Assembly (NCBI GenBank): GCA_963169105.1
Contig: OY720642.1
Coordinates: 17,540,965 to 17,604,964, forward strand
Direction: 5' to 3'
DNA length: 64,000 bases
Source of the DNA: Ceriagrion tenellum
Taxonomy: Eukaryota; Arthropoda; Insecta; Odonata; Coenagrionidae
The notes beneath the pieces are model-generated. The model saw only the letters and a program-made list of their open reading frames with translations. It ran no database searches and was not told where the DNA came from. Made by a program: the position numbers and the translations under genes. This document shows positions 22,061 through 32,419 of the stretch, one piece after another. Every line of letters starts with the position of its first letter. Position 1 is the first letter of the stretch.

Positions 22061-22319
22061 TAATAAAAGGTAGACAGCACGATATCTTTTGTGTATCATT
22101 GAAAATGCTTTTCTACAACATCTCGCCTGAGAAATTTCAATGTATTCGACTCTGAGATAGGTGAAATGTTTGATACCCTGAAACTCATAGTTGGCATTTT
22201 CCAAGTGTTGTAGCACACGTTTGTTCGGTAGCGATGACATTTTCATTTAACTCGTCTATTCTTTATTGAAATTGTGACCCATGACCTTACTTCTCAGTCT
22301 TCCGTTTCGTTAAATATTT

Positions 22320-23090
22320 CCTTTAGGTCATTCACAGATATATCTTCTTCGTATGCGAAACCTTGTTCGGATTTTTGAACAATTGTTCCACCCAGTTTCA
22401 ATTCTTTCATTGCTCTGTGTTAAACTAAGTTGTATAATGCAGTTGGTAGTGAATCCCCTAGTCTTTCCCCTTCTTGAAGGCTCTACTTACTCCACTCCCA
22501 ACAAAAACTTTGCACTGGGAATCTTTCAGTGTTATTTCAACAAATCTAATGAGCTATTTTGGAATACCGTAACCTCTAAGTGTCTTGTCTATTCACATTA
22601 TCAAAGGCAAAGGAAAAGGAAGTCAATAAAGACTATATGTACATCAATATTGTATTCGTAGCATTTCTCCATTATTTGTCTTTCTGTGAATATCTGATCA
22701 TTGGCACTTCTTCCAGATCGGAAGCCTCACTTTTATTCTTCAAGAATGGCATTGACATAGATATTCATCAGTTTGAGGAGTATAGTGGTGAAAATCTTAT
22801 ACGGAGCATTCTACAACGAGACGCCTCTATAGTTTTTACAGTCAAGTTTGTCACCTTTCTTAAATATTGGGCATATCAGACCTGTCATCAATTCTTCTGG
22901 AAGCTCCTCAGACTTCCCAATGCTACGAACTAGCCGATGTAATGCTTTAATTAGATCTTGGCCTCCATTTTTTGTCAGTTTCGCCGTAATTTCATCTTCC
23001 CCATGGAGGCTCTTCCATTTATTTGCTTTTTCAAACTTTCATTCCTCTTCGGATGGAAGGGGCACGTCCTCATTTACCGTTTGAAGTCGG
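22320..23090 (-). pseudogene. Antisense LINE reverse transcriptase fragment
   Basis: Down the minus strand, in broken frames: EDEITAKLTKNGGQDLIKAL, then a PEELMTGLICPIFKKGDKLD segment, NYRG-like sequence, GFRSGRSANDQIFTERQIME and KCYEYNIDVHIVFIDF, then the palm region around YGIP. These are RT fingers and palm motifs 1-3. The continuation in 22330-22560 shows a degraded catalytic region. The order is correct for one LINE copy, with several frameshifts and stops. The 26930-27260 stretch is a second copy of its palm segment. Confidence 0.85.
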
Positions 23091-23099
23091 ATTTGTAAT

Positions 23100-23330
23100 T
23101 ATATAAAATTATTACTTCATTTTAGTTAATGTAACGACGGCTCCTGACGCATTTGCATAAACCCGCTAAAATTTGTCAGGAAGCGAAAATTTTCATACAT
23201 GCCCTACACCAAAGGCATACTACTGCTAGCGGCTGGAGCCGACTGTAATGGTGAAAGCCTAAGTGGGCTAGCGCCGACTTCGGAAATCCCTGTTTGAATG
23301 GAGGGTAGGGGGGTCCCGAGAGGCGGTGGA
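23100..23330. repeat. Unclassified repeat-like segment upstream of the GIY-YIG frame
   Basis: GC-richer sequence (TACACCAAAGGCATACTACT...AGCGCCGACTTCGGAAATCC) that looks like an interspersed repeat I have seen in insect genomes. That impression is from memory only, and there is no second copy in the window. It may be the 5' part of the truncated PLE. Confidence 0.3.
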
Positions 23331-23864
23331 CTTGTGCGGGGAAAACGTTTGTGCCGGATGGAAATAAAGCTGTCTCACTTGAGCGTCGGTGTGAACAAGT
23401 TGCTTTACTCAAGAACCCTTACTTCTTCCGCGAACCGGCGCTGCACTACCACTGTAATGACTGTCTGTACAAATATGTTTTTGGGAAACGTTAATACTAA
23501 CAAATGGGTAGATGATAAAAGTGGGGTATATTTACTCAAGTGTGACACTCCTGATTGTAACTCTTTGTATGTTGGTCAAACTGGTCGAAAATTGAATATA
23601 AGAATAACGGAACATTTTGAATCCAGTGTCAATGGTGGAAAAAAGTCCAATTTTGCTGAGCATTTAATTGATGAGGGTCACAGATCCAATTTTACCCCTA
23701 AGCTCTTGCACATTTGTGACAAGGGGGGGAAGTTGGACTTCCTGGAAAATTTTGAAATTTTGTCATGTTACAATGTGCATGGTGATAAACTGCTCAATAA
23801 CATAATCCCTTTAACCACCTCGCCCTTGTTCTCTGTGCCAGTACCCCCACCTCCATTCCCGTAG
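23298..23864 (+). pseudogene. Penelope-like element: C-terminal GIY-YIG endonuclease
   Basis: An open frame of 188 codons. Residues 75-78 are SGVY and residues 91-97 YVGQTGR, with the catalytic Arg region RKLNIRITEH following and FAEHLIDEGH near residue 125. This is the GIY-YIG nuclease that follows the RT in Penelope-like retroelements and helps integration. The upstream RT is missing, so this is a 5'-truncated copy, and the ATG at 23298 is probably not a biological start: homology begins nearer residue 60. The frame ends in a Pro-rich tail (PVPPPPFP) and a stop at 23862. A matching PLE-style 3' tail lies at 24120-24230. Confidence 0.8.
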
Positions 23865-23929
23865 TCCTTGTGCCTGGCGTCACAACCTGTTTGTTCCTTC
23901 GCCTGCAGTTTTGCCCAATCACCTCCTCA

Positions 23930-24062
23930 AAACTTACTCACCTTTTCTTTTTTTTCTTTTACAAAACTTTTTTTTTACAGCAAAAAGAAAAGCAAAAAAA
24001 ATTTTTGTAAAAACTTTTACAAAACTTTTTACAAAAATTTCTTTTACAAAACACCAATCACC
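23930..24062. repeat. Low-complexity A/T runs (ACAAAACTTTTT-like)
   Basis: Imperfect repeats of T-runs and ACAAAA units in the presumed 3' untranslated part of the PLE. Confidence 0.8.
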
Positions 24063-24119
24063 TAAAAACTTCTTTTAACCGCCTCCCTCTCTTTGAGGTT
24101 TCTATATATAAACTGCGCT

Positions 24120-24230
24120 GTCTCATGGCATTTTACTTGTATTCTTGATAATAGCCTGAAAAGGCTGAAACCGGTCGAATTGTGTTTTTAATATATTGGT
24201 GGAAAAAAACTAAGTGGTTTTATCTTAAAA
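24120..24230 (+). mobile_element. PLE 3' terminal motif
   Basis: AGCCTGAAAAGGCT followed directly by GAAACCGGTCG (24153-24177) resembles the terminal region of the other PLE pieces (CTGA..., stem, GAAACCGGTCG at 39.67 and 40.11 kb). Here the core is CTGAAAA, so the invariant G of CUGANGA is lost and the motif would not be an active hammerhead. Confidence 0.55.
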
Positions 24231-24809
24231 ATGGATAGTCATTTTAAACATGTGAATAGCAAAAGTAGTGTTGAACTATGAAGACAGTAGAATCAACGAG
24301 ACAAAGAGAAGTCAGAGTGAGAGGTGAGACAGATACAGAATGAATGGAAAGTAGATACGAAATTCATGGTCTTCGAGCAGTCCACAGAGTTTGGTCAGGC
24401 TTAAAAGTCCGATATTTTGTTTTCATTGTGCATTAGTATTTCACTAAAATTTTAAAATTAAAGGTAATATAAACAGAAATAATCACTAGTGTATTATTTT
24501 ATGTACATTATGTTAAATTAGTCGCCAGCGAAGCACTCTCCTCGTAGCTGGTTTAGCCATAAATGTTTCTCTTGACTACATTTGATCCTCGCCCATTGGT
24601 CATGGGTGCGCACGACGTTCGGCTCTGATCTGAGGATGGCAGGCCTCTCGGAAAGTGTCTTTTAATCGTTGAGGGAAATGGAGAGGGTATGGCGTCATCA
24701 AACTTTAACCTCATTCGAGTATTCTAATGGCTGCTTGGTAGGTTTTTGGACAGTTCTCACTCTGACGTCCGAATTTCTGGCACATTGTTCCGTTTTCACT
24801 CTAATGGAA
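24231..24809. other. No gene recognised
   Basis: AT-rich sequence with no domain or repeat match found. Confidence 0.4.
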
Positions 24810-24887
24810 CACCCGCCATTTCATCCCTCTTAAAGTCCTGATATCTTCTCCATCTTTTTATTTCGTCCAGAATTCCAATCCTATGCC

Positions 24888-25529
24888 TAAAGGTACGTTT
24901 TCATGAAGGCTTTCCAGACGAAGAGACGCGAAAGCGAGATCTTCAGCCAATCAGAAGCCCGGATTTCTTCGAGTGAGTTCGCGTATGTTCGCGTAGAGTC
25001 GCGTCGCCCGAGTTGAAATATTTTCAAATTTCGACGCGTGGAACGCGTAGAATCAGAAACATGGCTGACCGGCAAAGTGTAGGTTCCATGGATGAAATGA
25101 TCATCTCCGAAATTCGAGAGAAGTACACGTTTCTGTACAATTATAAGGACTATCGTTACAGGGATAGAAACCTAAAGGAGAAGGCGTGGAGGAAGATAGG
25201 AGTATCAATTGGAGTGGAAAGTAAGAACAACTTTTATTTCCGATGATTCTCTACATGTGTTGATGCATTGGTGGTAATATCATTGCGATTTACAGTAAAA
25301 AATGTGTCGGCTCGGTGGAAAGCCCTCCGGGATAAGTATGTGAGGGACAAAAAGAAGCCCAGAAGTTTTTTTTTACCATTTCTTCTCCGCTGTAGAAAGC
25401 ACGTAGGTACCTCCTATGCGTAGGTTCGCCTACGCTAAGGTTCGCTTGCATGCGAACGGTTCACGCGAAGAAATGATGCGTCTCGTCGCGCGCGTGCGCG
25501 TCTGATGCGTCCATGAAAACGTAGCTTTA
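24888..25529 (+). mobile_element. 642-bp inverted-repeat DNA element carrying a MADF gene
   Basis: The left end TAAAGGTACGTTTTCATG and right end, read inverted, TAAAGCTACGTTTTCATG match at 17 of 18 positions. Flanks CCTATGCC (24880-24887) and CTCATGCC (25530-25537) agree at 6 of 8, suggesting an 8-bp duplication with two changes. The element sits inside antisense LINE sequence. The interior has many CGCG and GCGTCTCG motifs near both ends. PIF/Harbinger elements encode a Myb/MADF-type partner protein next to the transposase; here only a MADF frame is present. TIR and duplication length are not decisive for PIF versus hAT. Confidence 0.8.
25061..25423 (+). CDS. MADF-domain protein with one intron, inside a DNA element
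   Basis: An ATG at 25061 opens 53 codons ending in phase 1 at 25220, directly before GTAAGA. A 75-bp intron (25221-25295, ending TTTACAG) joins to 25296, and the frame runs to TAG at 25421-25423, about 95 residues. Residues 10-50 (MDEMIISEIREKYTFLYNYK, then AWRKIGVSIGV) and the post-splice WKALRDKYVRDKKK form a continuous MADF domain: an N-terminal acidic helix, a middle AW.I..G helix and the WK.LRD.Y.R..KK DNA-recognition helix. The last part of the domain (usual W..Y..L.FL) is missing. MADF proteins bind DNA, and in PIF/Harbinger elements the MADF/Myb partner assists the transposase. An upstream in-frame ATG at 25013 would add 16 residues. The frame survives splicing without a stop. Confidence 0.6.
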
Positions 25530-25790
25530 CTCATGCCCTCGTCCGCATTGGTCTCCCCTCTTATTTCTCGCGCCAGCATTTCCTCTCCTTTCAAAACGTC
25601 GTCCATCTCTTATCCGTCCTCCCAATCCCTCCCTCCACCGTTTCCTTCCCTTCCCTGCCAACCATACCAAACCTCCTCGTTCGTCTTTCCCGCTGTCCAG
25701 CTCACATCCTTCTCCATCCTTCTCCAAATCCACATCTCAAACGCCTCAGTCTATGTATTCTCTCTCCTCAATGATGTAACAAAACGACTA

Positions 25791-26659
25791 TCCAGAGGTC
25801 CGGGAAATCAGTTAAATCAGAGATAATATTAAATTAAAATTCAAAACCATTGACCAACAATAACAAACTACAGACGCACAAGGAAAATAAATATTTACAC
25901 CCGGTACTAGAAACGCTTTAAAAATATTAAACAGTTAACAATACGAAAGTAAGGACGCCAAAGAAGAAAATCAACAACAGGGAGATAGCATAATGGTGAG
26001 AAAAGGGAGCAGACGTGCCGGGTGATAGAGAGGCGAAAACCGGAAAAAACGGCGCACGGTGGTACATAGAACTACAAGACGAAGTAATAAGACTACGAAA
26101 ATAGCGACAACAGTTTGGTTGCAGCAGAACTTCAGGTGAAGGAGAGAAAAGGGAAGGAATATAGCTGACCGGAAGCGGAGGGACAAAGCTTGTCCACACG
26201 CACGGAGGCAGGAAACCCGGAAGGATAAGTGAAATTTCGACTAGTGATACAAAATTGATTGAAAATAAAAGAACTCTCACACCCAATTAACCGTCTAAGT
26301 TCACAAGGAAAGTCACTTACTATCAATTTCAGTACAATCTCGCACAAGTGCACTATATCTTGACAAAGGTTCTACAGTAACTAATTAATCTCTTTTGAAT
26401 AATTAAAGGCTAAAGCTTGCTTGATTATGAGAATAAATATATGACTGCGTTGTAAATTGGACCCAATATCATTTAACTCTTGATTGGTTGCTTTTGTTGA
26501 TTTGAAGAAGCATGATTTTACAATAAATGTACTATATTTGAGCTGAATATATGTTAAGTGTGTCATTTGCTTGTGTTTGATTTGCTAAATGTCTTATTCG
26601 CAAGTGTTGTTGTATAATTAAGGTGTTCCTTTCTTGAAGGAGGTAAGTTGGGCTACATC
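25791..26659. other. No gene recognised
   Basis: AT-rich. The minus-strand open frames at 25927-26286 and 26132-26353 look like chance openness (hydrophobic, no domain). Confidence 0.4.
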
Positions 26660-27259
26660 ATTGGTATTAACGTATGGCTAGCGACGCCATCAGGAAGGGG
26701 TAAGAATTTAGTCGAGGAGGAGGATAGGTTACAGTGACCAGGTCTTCGCTCCATACAGCGCCACACTTCACATTAGAGCTTTCAATCAGCCTTTTCTTAA
26801 CGTCTCTACTCAGACCTCCCCTCATCACTCCCCTCCACTTTGAAAATGCTTCTTTATTCGGGGCAATTCTACATCTTATATCTCTATCACTGAACTCGTT
26901 CCCCAAAATTCTATCCAGTTATGGAAACTGATCGATCTGCTCTATCTTGTGCCCTTCAACCCTTATGCAAAACCTTTTCCGGATTTTATTGACAATGGGT
27001 CCACCCAGTTTCAATTCTTTCATTGATCTGTGTAAAACTAAGTCGTATAATGCGATTGATAGTGTATCACCTAGTCTTTCCCCTTCTTGAAGGCTCTACT
27101 TACTCTGCTACCAACAAAAACTTTGCGCTGGGATTCTTTCAGTGTTATTTCAACCAATCTAATGAACTATTCTGGAATACCGTAACCTCTCAGTGTCTTT
27201 CCAATTCACATTATCAAAGGCAAATGAAAAGGAAGTCAATAAAGACTATGTGTACACTC

Positions 27260-28190
27260 CCACCTTCTTGCTTCAGGAGAATGTCATCACTTTCGTCTTC
27301 TTCTGATTTATTATCATATCATACTTGTCACACTGCACCTCCCACGCAGTCATCATTGTCTGTAACCCCTTGGAAGATTGTCAAACCATATCTTGATTGT
27401 CTGTAAATCTCACTGACTTCATCAGGTCCCCTCTGTCCTTTATTCCTACCTCAATCTCCCCCCATGCCTCCCTAACGATTTCTTCTGAATACACGTTGAA
27501 AAGTAACGGGGATAGTGTGCGCCCCTGCTGCACTCCCCGACCAACCACCACCCATCCCAATTCCCATCGGCCACCCTGACCGTCTAGTTCATTATTTTGT
27601 TTCGAATAAGCCGTCTGTGCCTCCAGTCAACCCTTCATTTCTTCCCATTAATTTCACCGAGCCCATCCTGTCTAATACCTTTTAGAAATCTACAAAGCAA
27701 GCAGAAACATCCTGCCCTTATTTTACGACCCTTTCTACTTACATCCTTATCACACCGATAGCATCCCGTGTTCCCGTACTTCTCTAAAACCTAAACTGGT
27801 CGTCACCCAGGTTTTCACTAGCTTTGCTCTCTTGCCTTATACTTGTAATTTAAAGTATTACTTTGTCCGCGAGGGATATTAAGCTTATTGCCCTATATTC
27901 CTCGCATATTTTTGCCTTGCTTCTCTTCGGTATCGGAATTAGTATTGTCTTCATTAAGTCCTCCGGCCACACTCAATTCTTCTAAGTCCGATGAATTAGC
28001 GATAAGAGTTTTCCTCTTCCGTTCTTCCTCATACTTTTTAGAAACTCTGCGGGTATGTTATCGATTCCCATCGCCTTATTCCTTTCACGTCTCGCAGTGC
28101 TCTTCCGATTTCACTCTTGAGGATACCTGGTCCGATGTCATCTCTGTCGATGTCGTCTTCCCTGTCTATATTAAACCTACTGGGCCTTAT
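27260..28190 (-). pseudogene. LINE reverse transcriptase domain (antisense mosaic), broken
   Basis: The minus strand reads GNKAMGIDNIPAEFLKS near 28090-28040, then a WPEDLMKTILIPIPK segment, EEYRAISLISRADKVI, DDQF.F..STGTREAIGVIRM, a FVDFKK-like palm motif and LSPLLFNVYSEEIVRE. The catalytic FADDQ has decayed to FTDNQ near 27410. KTKVMTFS follows near 27320. The domain order is complete but no long frame remains. Adjacent endonuclease and linker fit one LINE copy. Confidence 0.8.
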
Positions 28191-28699
28191 TTTCTTACAG
28201 ACACCGGTTCCACGTATTCCTTATACCTCCCTCGGATCTCTTTTGGCTCTACAAACAGCTCTCCTGTCCTGTTTGATATAGTTTCAAAACCCCTTCTCTT
28301 ACTACCGCCCGCATGTTGCTGTACTTTCCCATACAGTTCGCCTAATCCTCCCTCTTTGAAAATTTTCCTAGGATTCGATCTGTTCTCTCCACCATGCTCT
28401 TCTTGCATTCTTTGTTTCTCTTCGGAGCCTGTTATCGATGGCCCTGAATTTCCTCTTGCTAGACGCAGAGTTTACGTTCTTCCATTTTCTTCACTCCTGC
28501 ATCTCCATTATCATTCCCTTCGTGACCCACGGTTTCCTAATTTTAGTTGCACTTACTACACCTACCGCTGTATTCGTCGATTCTACCACTCGTTTTTTCG
28601 AACTTAACCATTCATCTTCTACTGGTCTCGCTCTCCAATCAGAGTCCCTGAGCTTATGAACCTGCTCTTGATACTCCTTCTTCATTTACCTTATCAATG

Positions 28700-29450
28700 C
28701 CTCTATATTCTACTTTCGCCCCCTCCTACCCCTCATCATTTTCAGTTTCACGCGGAATTTCATCACAGATAAGTCGTGACCTGTGTCTGCATTAGCCCCT
28801 GGATAGGAATTTGAGTGTTTATCACTATAAGTAAAGTTATGTCTAACCATAACATATCCTGTCTGGAACCCATCCGTAAATCTCGGCTTTTTTCTAGTGT
28901 ATCCTCGTCGAGCGTTGTGCTTGAACCACGCATTTGTGATTACTATATTATTTCCTCGGCAAAACTCGACAGCTTTCTCGCTACGATCATTTCTCCTTCT
29001 TTGTCCATCATCGCTCGCCTCCCTCCCATCTCTTCCTTCACACCCTTCCGTTCCAATGTCCCATTACTACCAACTTTTAACTTCCTGGAATTCTATCAAT
29101 TATTTCCTCTCGCTGATCGTATTCCCATCTATCGCTTCCCCCCTATGATTTGAGGTCGGCTCATAAACCTTGATTATCGCTAGGTTCTTTGGATCTGCCT
29201 CTAGAACAACGACTGTAATCCTATCACTCTTCTACTCTGCATATAATACTTTTCTACCAAGTTTCCTGATCATTATGAATGAAACCTCACGCTGGCTTCC
29301 ATCATCTCCGGTATATCAATCACTCTGTAGCCATCGTTCTAATACATAGTCCCCTCTATCTTTCCACTCTACCTCGCTTAGACCCGTGATGTCTACACCC
29401 ACCTTTTCCATTTCTTCGTTTGTGTTTACTACCTTGCTCGCCCTTAGCAT
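28700..29450 (-). pseudogene. LINE endonuclease domain (antisense mosaic), broken
   Basis: Motifs down the minus strand: GVDITGLSEVEWKDRGDY (catalytic Glu), LAIIKVYEPTS, a FCRGNNIVITNAWF segment, RRGYTRKKP, a Q.GYVMV strand and GHDLSVMKFRVKLK (the SDH-type His-Asp motif). Spacing is that of a full endonuclease. Frames shift several times and the expected GDFN motif is not legible. It would have nicked the integration target. Confidence 0.8.
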
Positions 29451-29900
29451 AGTCCTTGCGGGCCTTTCCTGATTTTTGCGCTCCTCTTCTGTATCCTATT
29501 TTCATCTGCTTCACCATTTGCCCCAGCTTCCGAGCCAGGATTTCCTGATGACTGGCGCAGGGGCCTTGCTCCCTCTGCTGCCTGGCACGACATCCAGCCC
29601 AGTGAGCAGAGTTCTTTAGTTCCCAGGGTTCATTTCCATATTATAAACTGTCCACAATTTCAAGGTTTTTTTAATTGCGTTGGTATTCCGTGGCCTTCTC
29701 GATAGCGTATTTTACGCGACACCATCACGTGACTGATTGCCCCACTGGGGTCAATCGCCTATTGCAGCCGCCTCACTTAGATACAAACACTACGTGGACT
29801 ACCGTTCGTCTCTCTCCTAACCTTCGACCTATATGGCTAGGGTGCCCTATCCGGAGCATTGCTCCCGTCATTTCGGCTCTAGGGGGCCATCGGAGCACAC

Positions 29901-30265
29901 AAACCCTTCAATCGCGACGAGGTTATGGTCCTTGAGATGAACAAACTGTAACATGACGACCAAATAATCCGCTATTTTTCTTCCCCTTGCTCTTTCCTTC
30001 CTAGCCTTTGGATAGACACGGAAGAGTGGACGCTTTGACGGATATAAAGCGATAATACTTTCCTCCAATAGAAAATTTAAGCTGAGTGACTCTTGAAACA
30101 TGTGGTACTTGCTTGAAATTATTGATGTTACTCGATTTCCCAGTGATTATCGTCGGGAATACGGATTATTATTAATTTAAGTAAATAAAAGTAATGTGAA
30201 GAATACATTTTCAAAATGTGAATGCATCCTGATATCAAGTTAGTTATGGATTGAAAACATCGAAA
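29901..30265. other. No gene recognised
   Basis: AT-rich, no domain. Confidence 0.4.
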
Positions 30266-30404
30266 CATTACAAAATTAGGTTGCTGTGAAAGCTTCCGCG
30301 AAGTGGTATTGAATCATGATGGCTAACGGGATTGCTTCCGCGTTGTGTCATTTTTTTGAAAATGTCGTAATCCCGCAAGCCATCATGATTCATTACAAAA
30401 TTAG
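30266..30404. repeat. Small stem-loop insertion flanked by 14-bp direct repeats
   Basis: CATTACAAAATTAG occurs at 30266-30279 and 30391-30404. Between them an inverted pair reads GAATCATGATGGCT..CGGGATT on the left and AATCCCG..AGCCATCATGATTC on the right. The right arm directly touches the second direct repeat. It resembles a tiny palindromic insertion with a target duplication or a local duplication. Confidence 0.65.
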
Positions 30405-31147
30405 TGCGTCATCCCATGAATGATCTGGTTAATTGTGGGGAACATAGATGGCGGCCCACGATACAGCTTCGAGCATTCACCACAATAGTAAGTTCTACCT
30501 CCGACTATCGCAATGATTTTAATCGCTCGATATAACATCGATCATCTAAGGAGTTACGCGGAGCAATCACGAACGGTACAATTTATTGGGAGCACTTGAA
30601 AAACTGGTGACCGACTCGTGCAGTCGTACAGATCGATTTTTTCAAACCAGGGTTTGGCGATTGAGTTGAAAAAGCTCCCAATTAGAGACTCAATAGACGA
30701 ACGCCAAAGGTATCGACTCGATTGGTAGAAAACTCACTGATTTTATTGACTCCATGACAAAGGTCAATGGCGATATTCGAAATATATGCAAAAAGTTACT
30801 TCTAAATTGTCTGTACGTAAATCTAAACATGACCAATAGTATTATGATTTGTAGTAACGTTCATTTAATGGAATTATATTATTACACCCTGTCAAAAATA
30901 AGTGTAAAAAGTGTGCAAATTGATGACTAGGATAGCGTAGCAAACTTAGGAGTAACTCTAAATAAAGCTTTATCATGGAATCAATATATCAAATTGTTTC
31001 AAGTAGTTTTACACTACATATCAATGAAAACTATTCACACGCCTTATCCATGTCTCCTTTTGCCAAAAATTCGTGGGCACTCTCGTTTCCCCAGTCTCAA
31101 CTACTACTGTGTGCTTTAATCCGACCTTACTAAAGACGAGTATATCA
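30405..31147. other. No gene recognised; short LINE-tail-like motif
   Basis: GGCCCACGATACAGCTTCGA near 30454 resembles GGCCCACGTTACAGCTTGA near 51200, so a small dispersed repeat is shared. The rest is AT-rich and unassigned. Confidence 0.4.
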
Positions 31148-32146
31148 GAAACGAGAATGTGAATGATGCGTGGGAGTGTCTGAAAGGAGTGATTGTAGAA
31201 TGTGCTGAAAGTTTATGTAGAAAAGCAGTGATAGGAAGAATGAAAGGTTATGCTTGGTGGAATAAAGAGGTGAAAATTGCAGTCAGGGAAAAGAAAGAGG
31301 CGTACAAGATATGATTGCTGCCAAATCTGAGGAAGAGCGTTCTAAGACATGTATGATTTACAGAAAGAAAAAGAATGAATGCAAAATCGTCGTGAAAGAG
31401 GGCTAGGAGAGAATGCGTGCGGAAGAAGCTAGCTAGATGTAGAGCGATTTTGAAGGCAATAAAAAGCTGTTTTGGAAGTATGTAAAAATGCTAAGATTGG
31501 TGAAGGCAGGAGAATGAATGCGGTAAAGAACAAAAGTGGAGAAATGGTATGGGATGAAAGGAATAACAGGGAATGCTGGAGGGAGTATTTTGAAGAATTA
31601 TGTTGCAGGCGCTGAGGATGAGCCTTGCGAAGTAGAATACGAGAATGTGATAATGGAAATGGAATCAGTGAGAATGAGGTCATAAAGGCTATGAGAGTAT
31701 TGAAAAATGGGAAGACTGCAGGCGAAGATGGGATATCGAGTGAAATGTTGTAGTGTGGGTGTAATTTACTCATTTTTCGGCTGTGTGAACTGTATAATTC
31801 ATGCTTGCAGGCTTCTGTTGTTCCAGTGGCTTGGAAGAATGCAATCATCGTTCCATTGTACAAAGGGAAGGGAGGAAACCCGAATATAATAATTATCGGG
31901 CCATTAGTTTATTGAGCATTCCGGGAAAAGTGTTCAGCAATATTTTAATCGATGAAGTGAGGAATATTACTTCTGACAGAATATGGGGTGTGCAGTGTGG
32001 GTTCATGCCTGGGAGAGGATGTAGTGACCTGCTTTTCGCACTTCAGCAAGTGATAGAAAAATGTATGGGCGTCCGAAAGAAAGTGTATTGTGCATTTTTT
32101 GATTTATAGAAGGCATATGATAGGGTAAATAGAAAGAAGTTGTGGA

Positions 32147-32419
32147 AGACAAATTTTAAGCTATCCGGGACTAGCCACGGAGTTCCAATTTTACGGAGTC
32201 ACCCGCAATGCACAATTGTGCGAATTTCCACAGAGAAAAAATCATCCGCCTTGACCGGGATTCAAACCTGGATCCCTCGATTTCCGGCCGAGTGCTTTCC
32301 ACAGGGGAAGAGGACGCCTCGGTAGCTTAACTGTCTAAAGCACTCGGCCGGAAATCGAGGGATCCGGGTTCGAATCCCGGTCAAGGCGGATGATTTTTTT
32401 CTATGTAGAAATTCGCACA
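32147..32419. mobile_element. Head-to-head tRNA-SINE palindrome inserted in LINE copy C
   Basis: The exact 10-bp duplication AAGTTGTGGA lies at 32137-32146 and 32420-32429, so the insertion is certain. The left half is a SINE in minus orientation: tail at 32150 (TTTTAAGCTATCCGGGACTA), head near 32300. The right half is a plus-strand head (32315-32388) with a cut-off tail (ATTCGCACA). The two halves form an inverted repeat around a short centre (about 32298-32314). A related, larger palindrome is at 56049-56550. Confidence 0.9.
32315..32388 (+). tRNA. tRNA-like head of a SINE (74 nt, likely not a functional tRNA)
   Basis: CGCCTCG pairs with CAAGGCG at 6 of 7 positions. The T arm is a perfect 5-bp stem around TTCGAAT, and an anticodon arm can be drawn with loop CCGGAAA. 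A-box TAGCTTAACTG (32323-32333) and B-box GGTTCGAATCC (32368-32378) match the Pol III consensus exactly. The C at position 33 and one acceptor mismatch argue against a translating tRNA. A reverse-strand partner head lies just to the left. Confidence 0.5.

Larger units (their letters stand above)
21505..22105. mobile_element. Inverted PLE-type terminal segments
   Basis: ATACACAAAAGATATC...GTCTACCTTTTA occurs at about 21515-21545 and its reverse complement at about 22065-22100. The right-hand copy follows a hammerhead-like core (22015-22041). Penelope-like elements often carry terminal repeats in either orientation. The sequence between them contains no RT or GIY-YIG domain. The assignment rests on the terminal motif and the inverted repeat only. 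Confidence 0.5.
24810..25790 (-). mobile_element. Antisense LINE C-terminal fragment, split by the MADF element
   Basis: On the minus strand, 25770-25530 gives broken-frame text of the type KTNEEVW...GREGKETVEGGIGRT and GNAGARNKRGDQCGRGHE. The segment continues beyond the inserted element at 24887-24810 (TTTCGTCCAGAATTCC on the plus strand, also found at 48283-48298). The 48.2-49.1 kb LINE is the same family and supplies the uninterrupted comparison. It is non-functional. Confidence 0.75.
26660..29900 (-). mobile_element. Antisense LINE mosaic: endonuclease, linker, RT, C-terminus
   Basis: Read from about 29900 down, this contains a 5' leader, an endonuclease (about 29450-28700), a linker (about 28690-28190) and an RT (about 28190-27260). 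A second RT palm fragment (27260-26930) of the 22.3-kb LINE type and a thumb fragment (26930-26660: GNEFSDRDIRCRIA, SRDVKKRLIESSNVKCGAVW) follow. The repeated palm shows that two LINE copies are joined. Many frameshifts and stops occur throughout. The family is close to the 'craniofacial development protein 2-like' endonuclease LINEs (RTE-related), a different family from copies A-C. Confidence 0.85.

Noticed and set aside
27888..28607. 239-codon plus-strand frame
   Set aside because: It is antisense to the RT and linker of the minus-strand LINE; the sense strand reads clear RT motifs.
32243..32310. Second tRNA gene on the minus strand
   Set aside because: It is the inverted partner head in the SINE palindrome, with a disrupted A-box region; it is not an independent tRNA.
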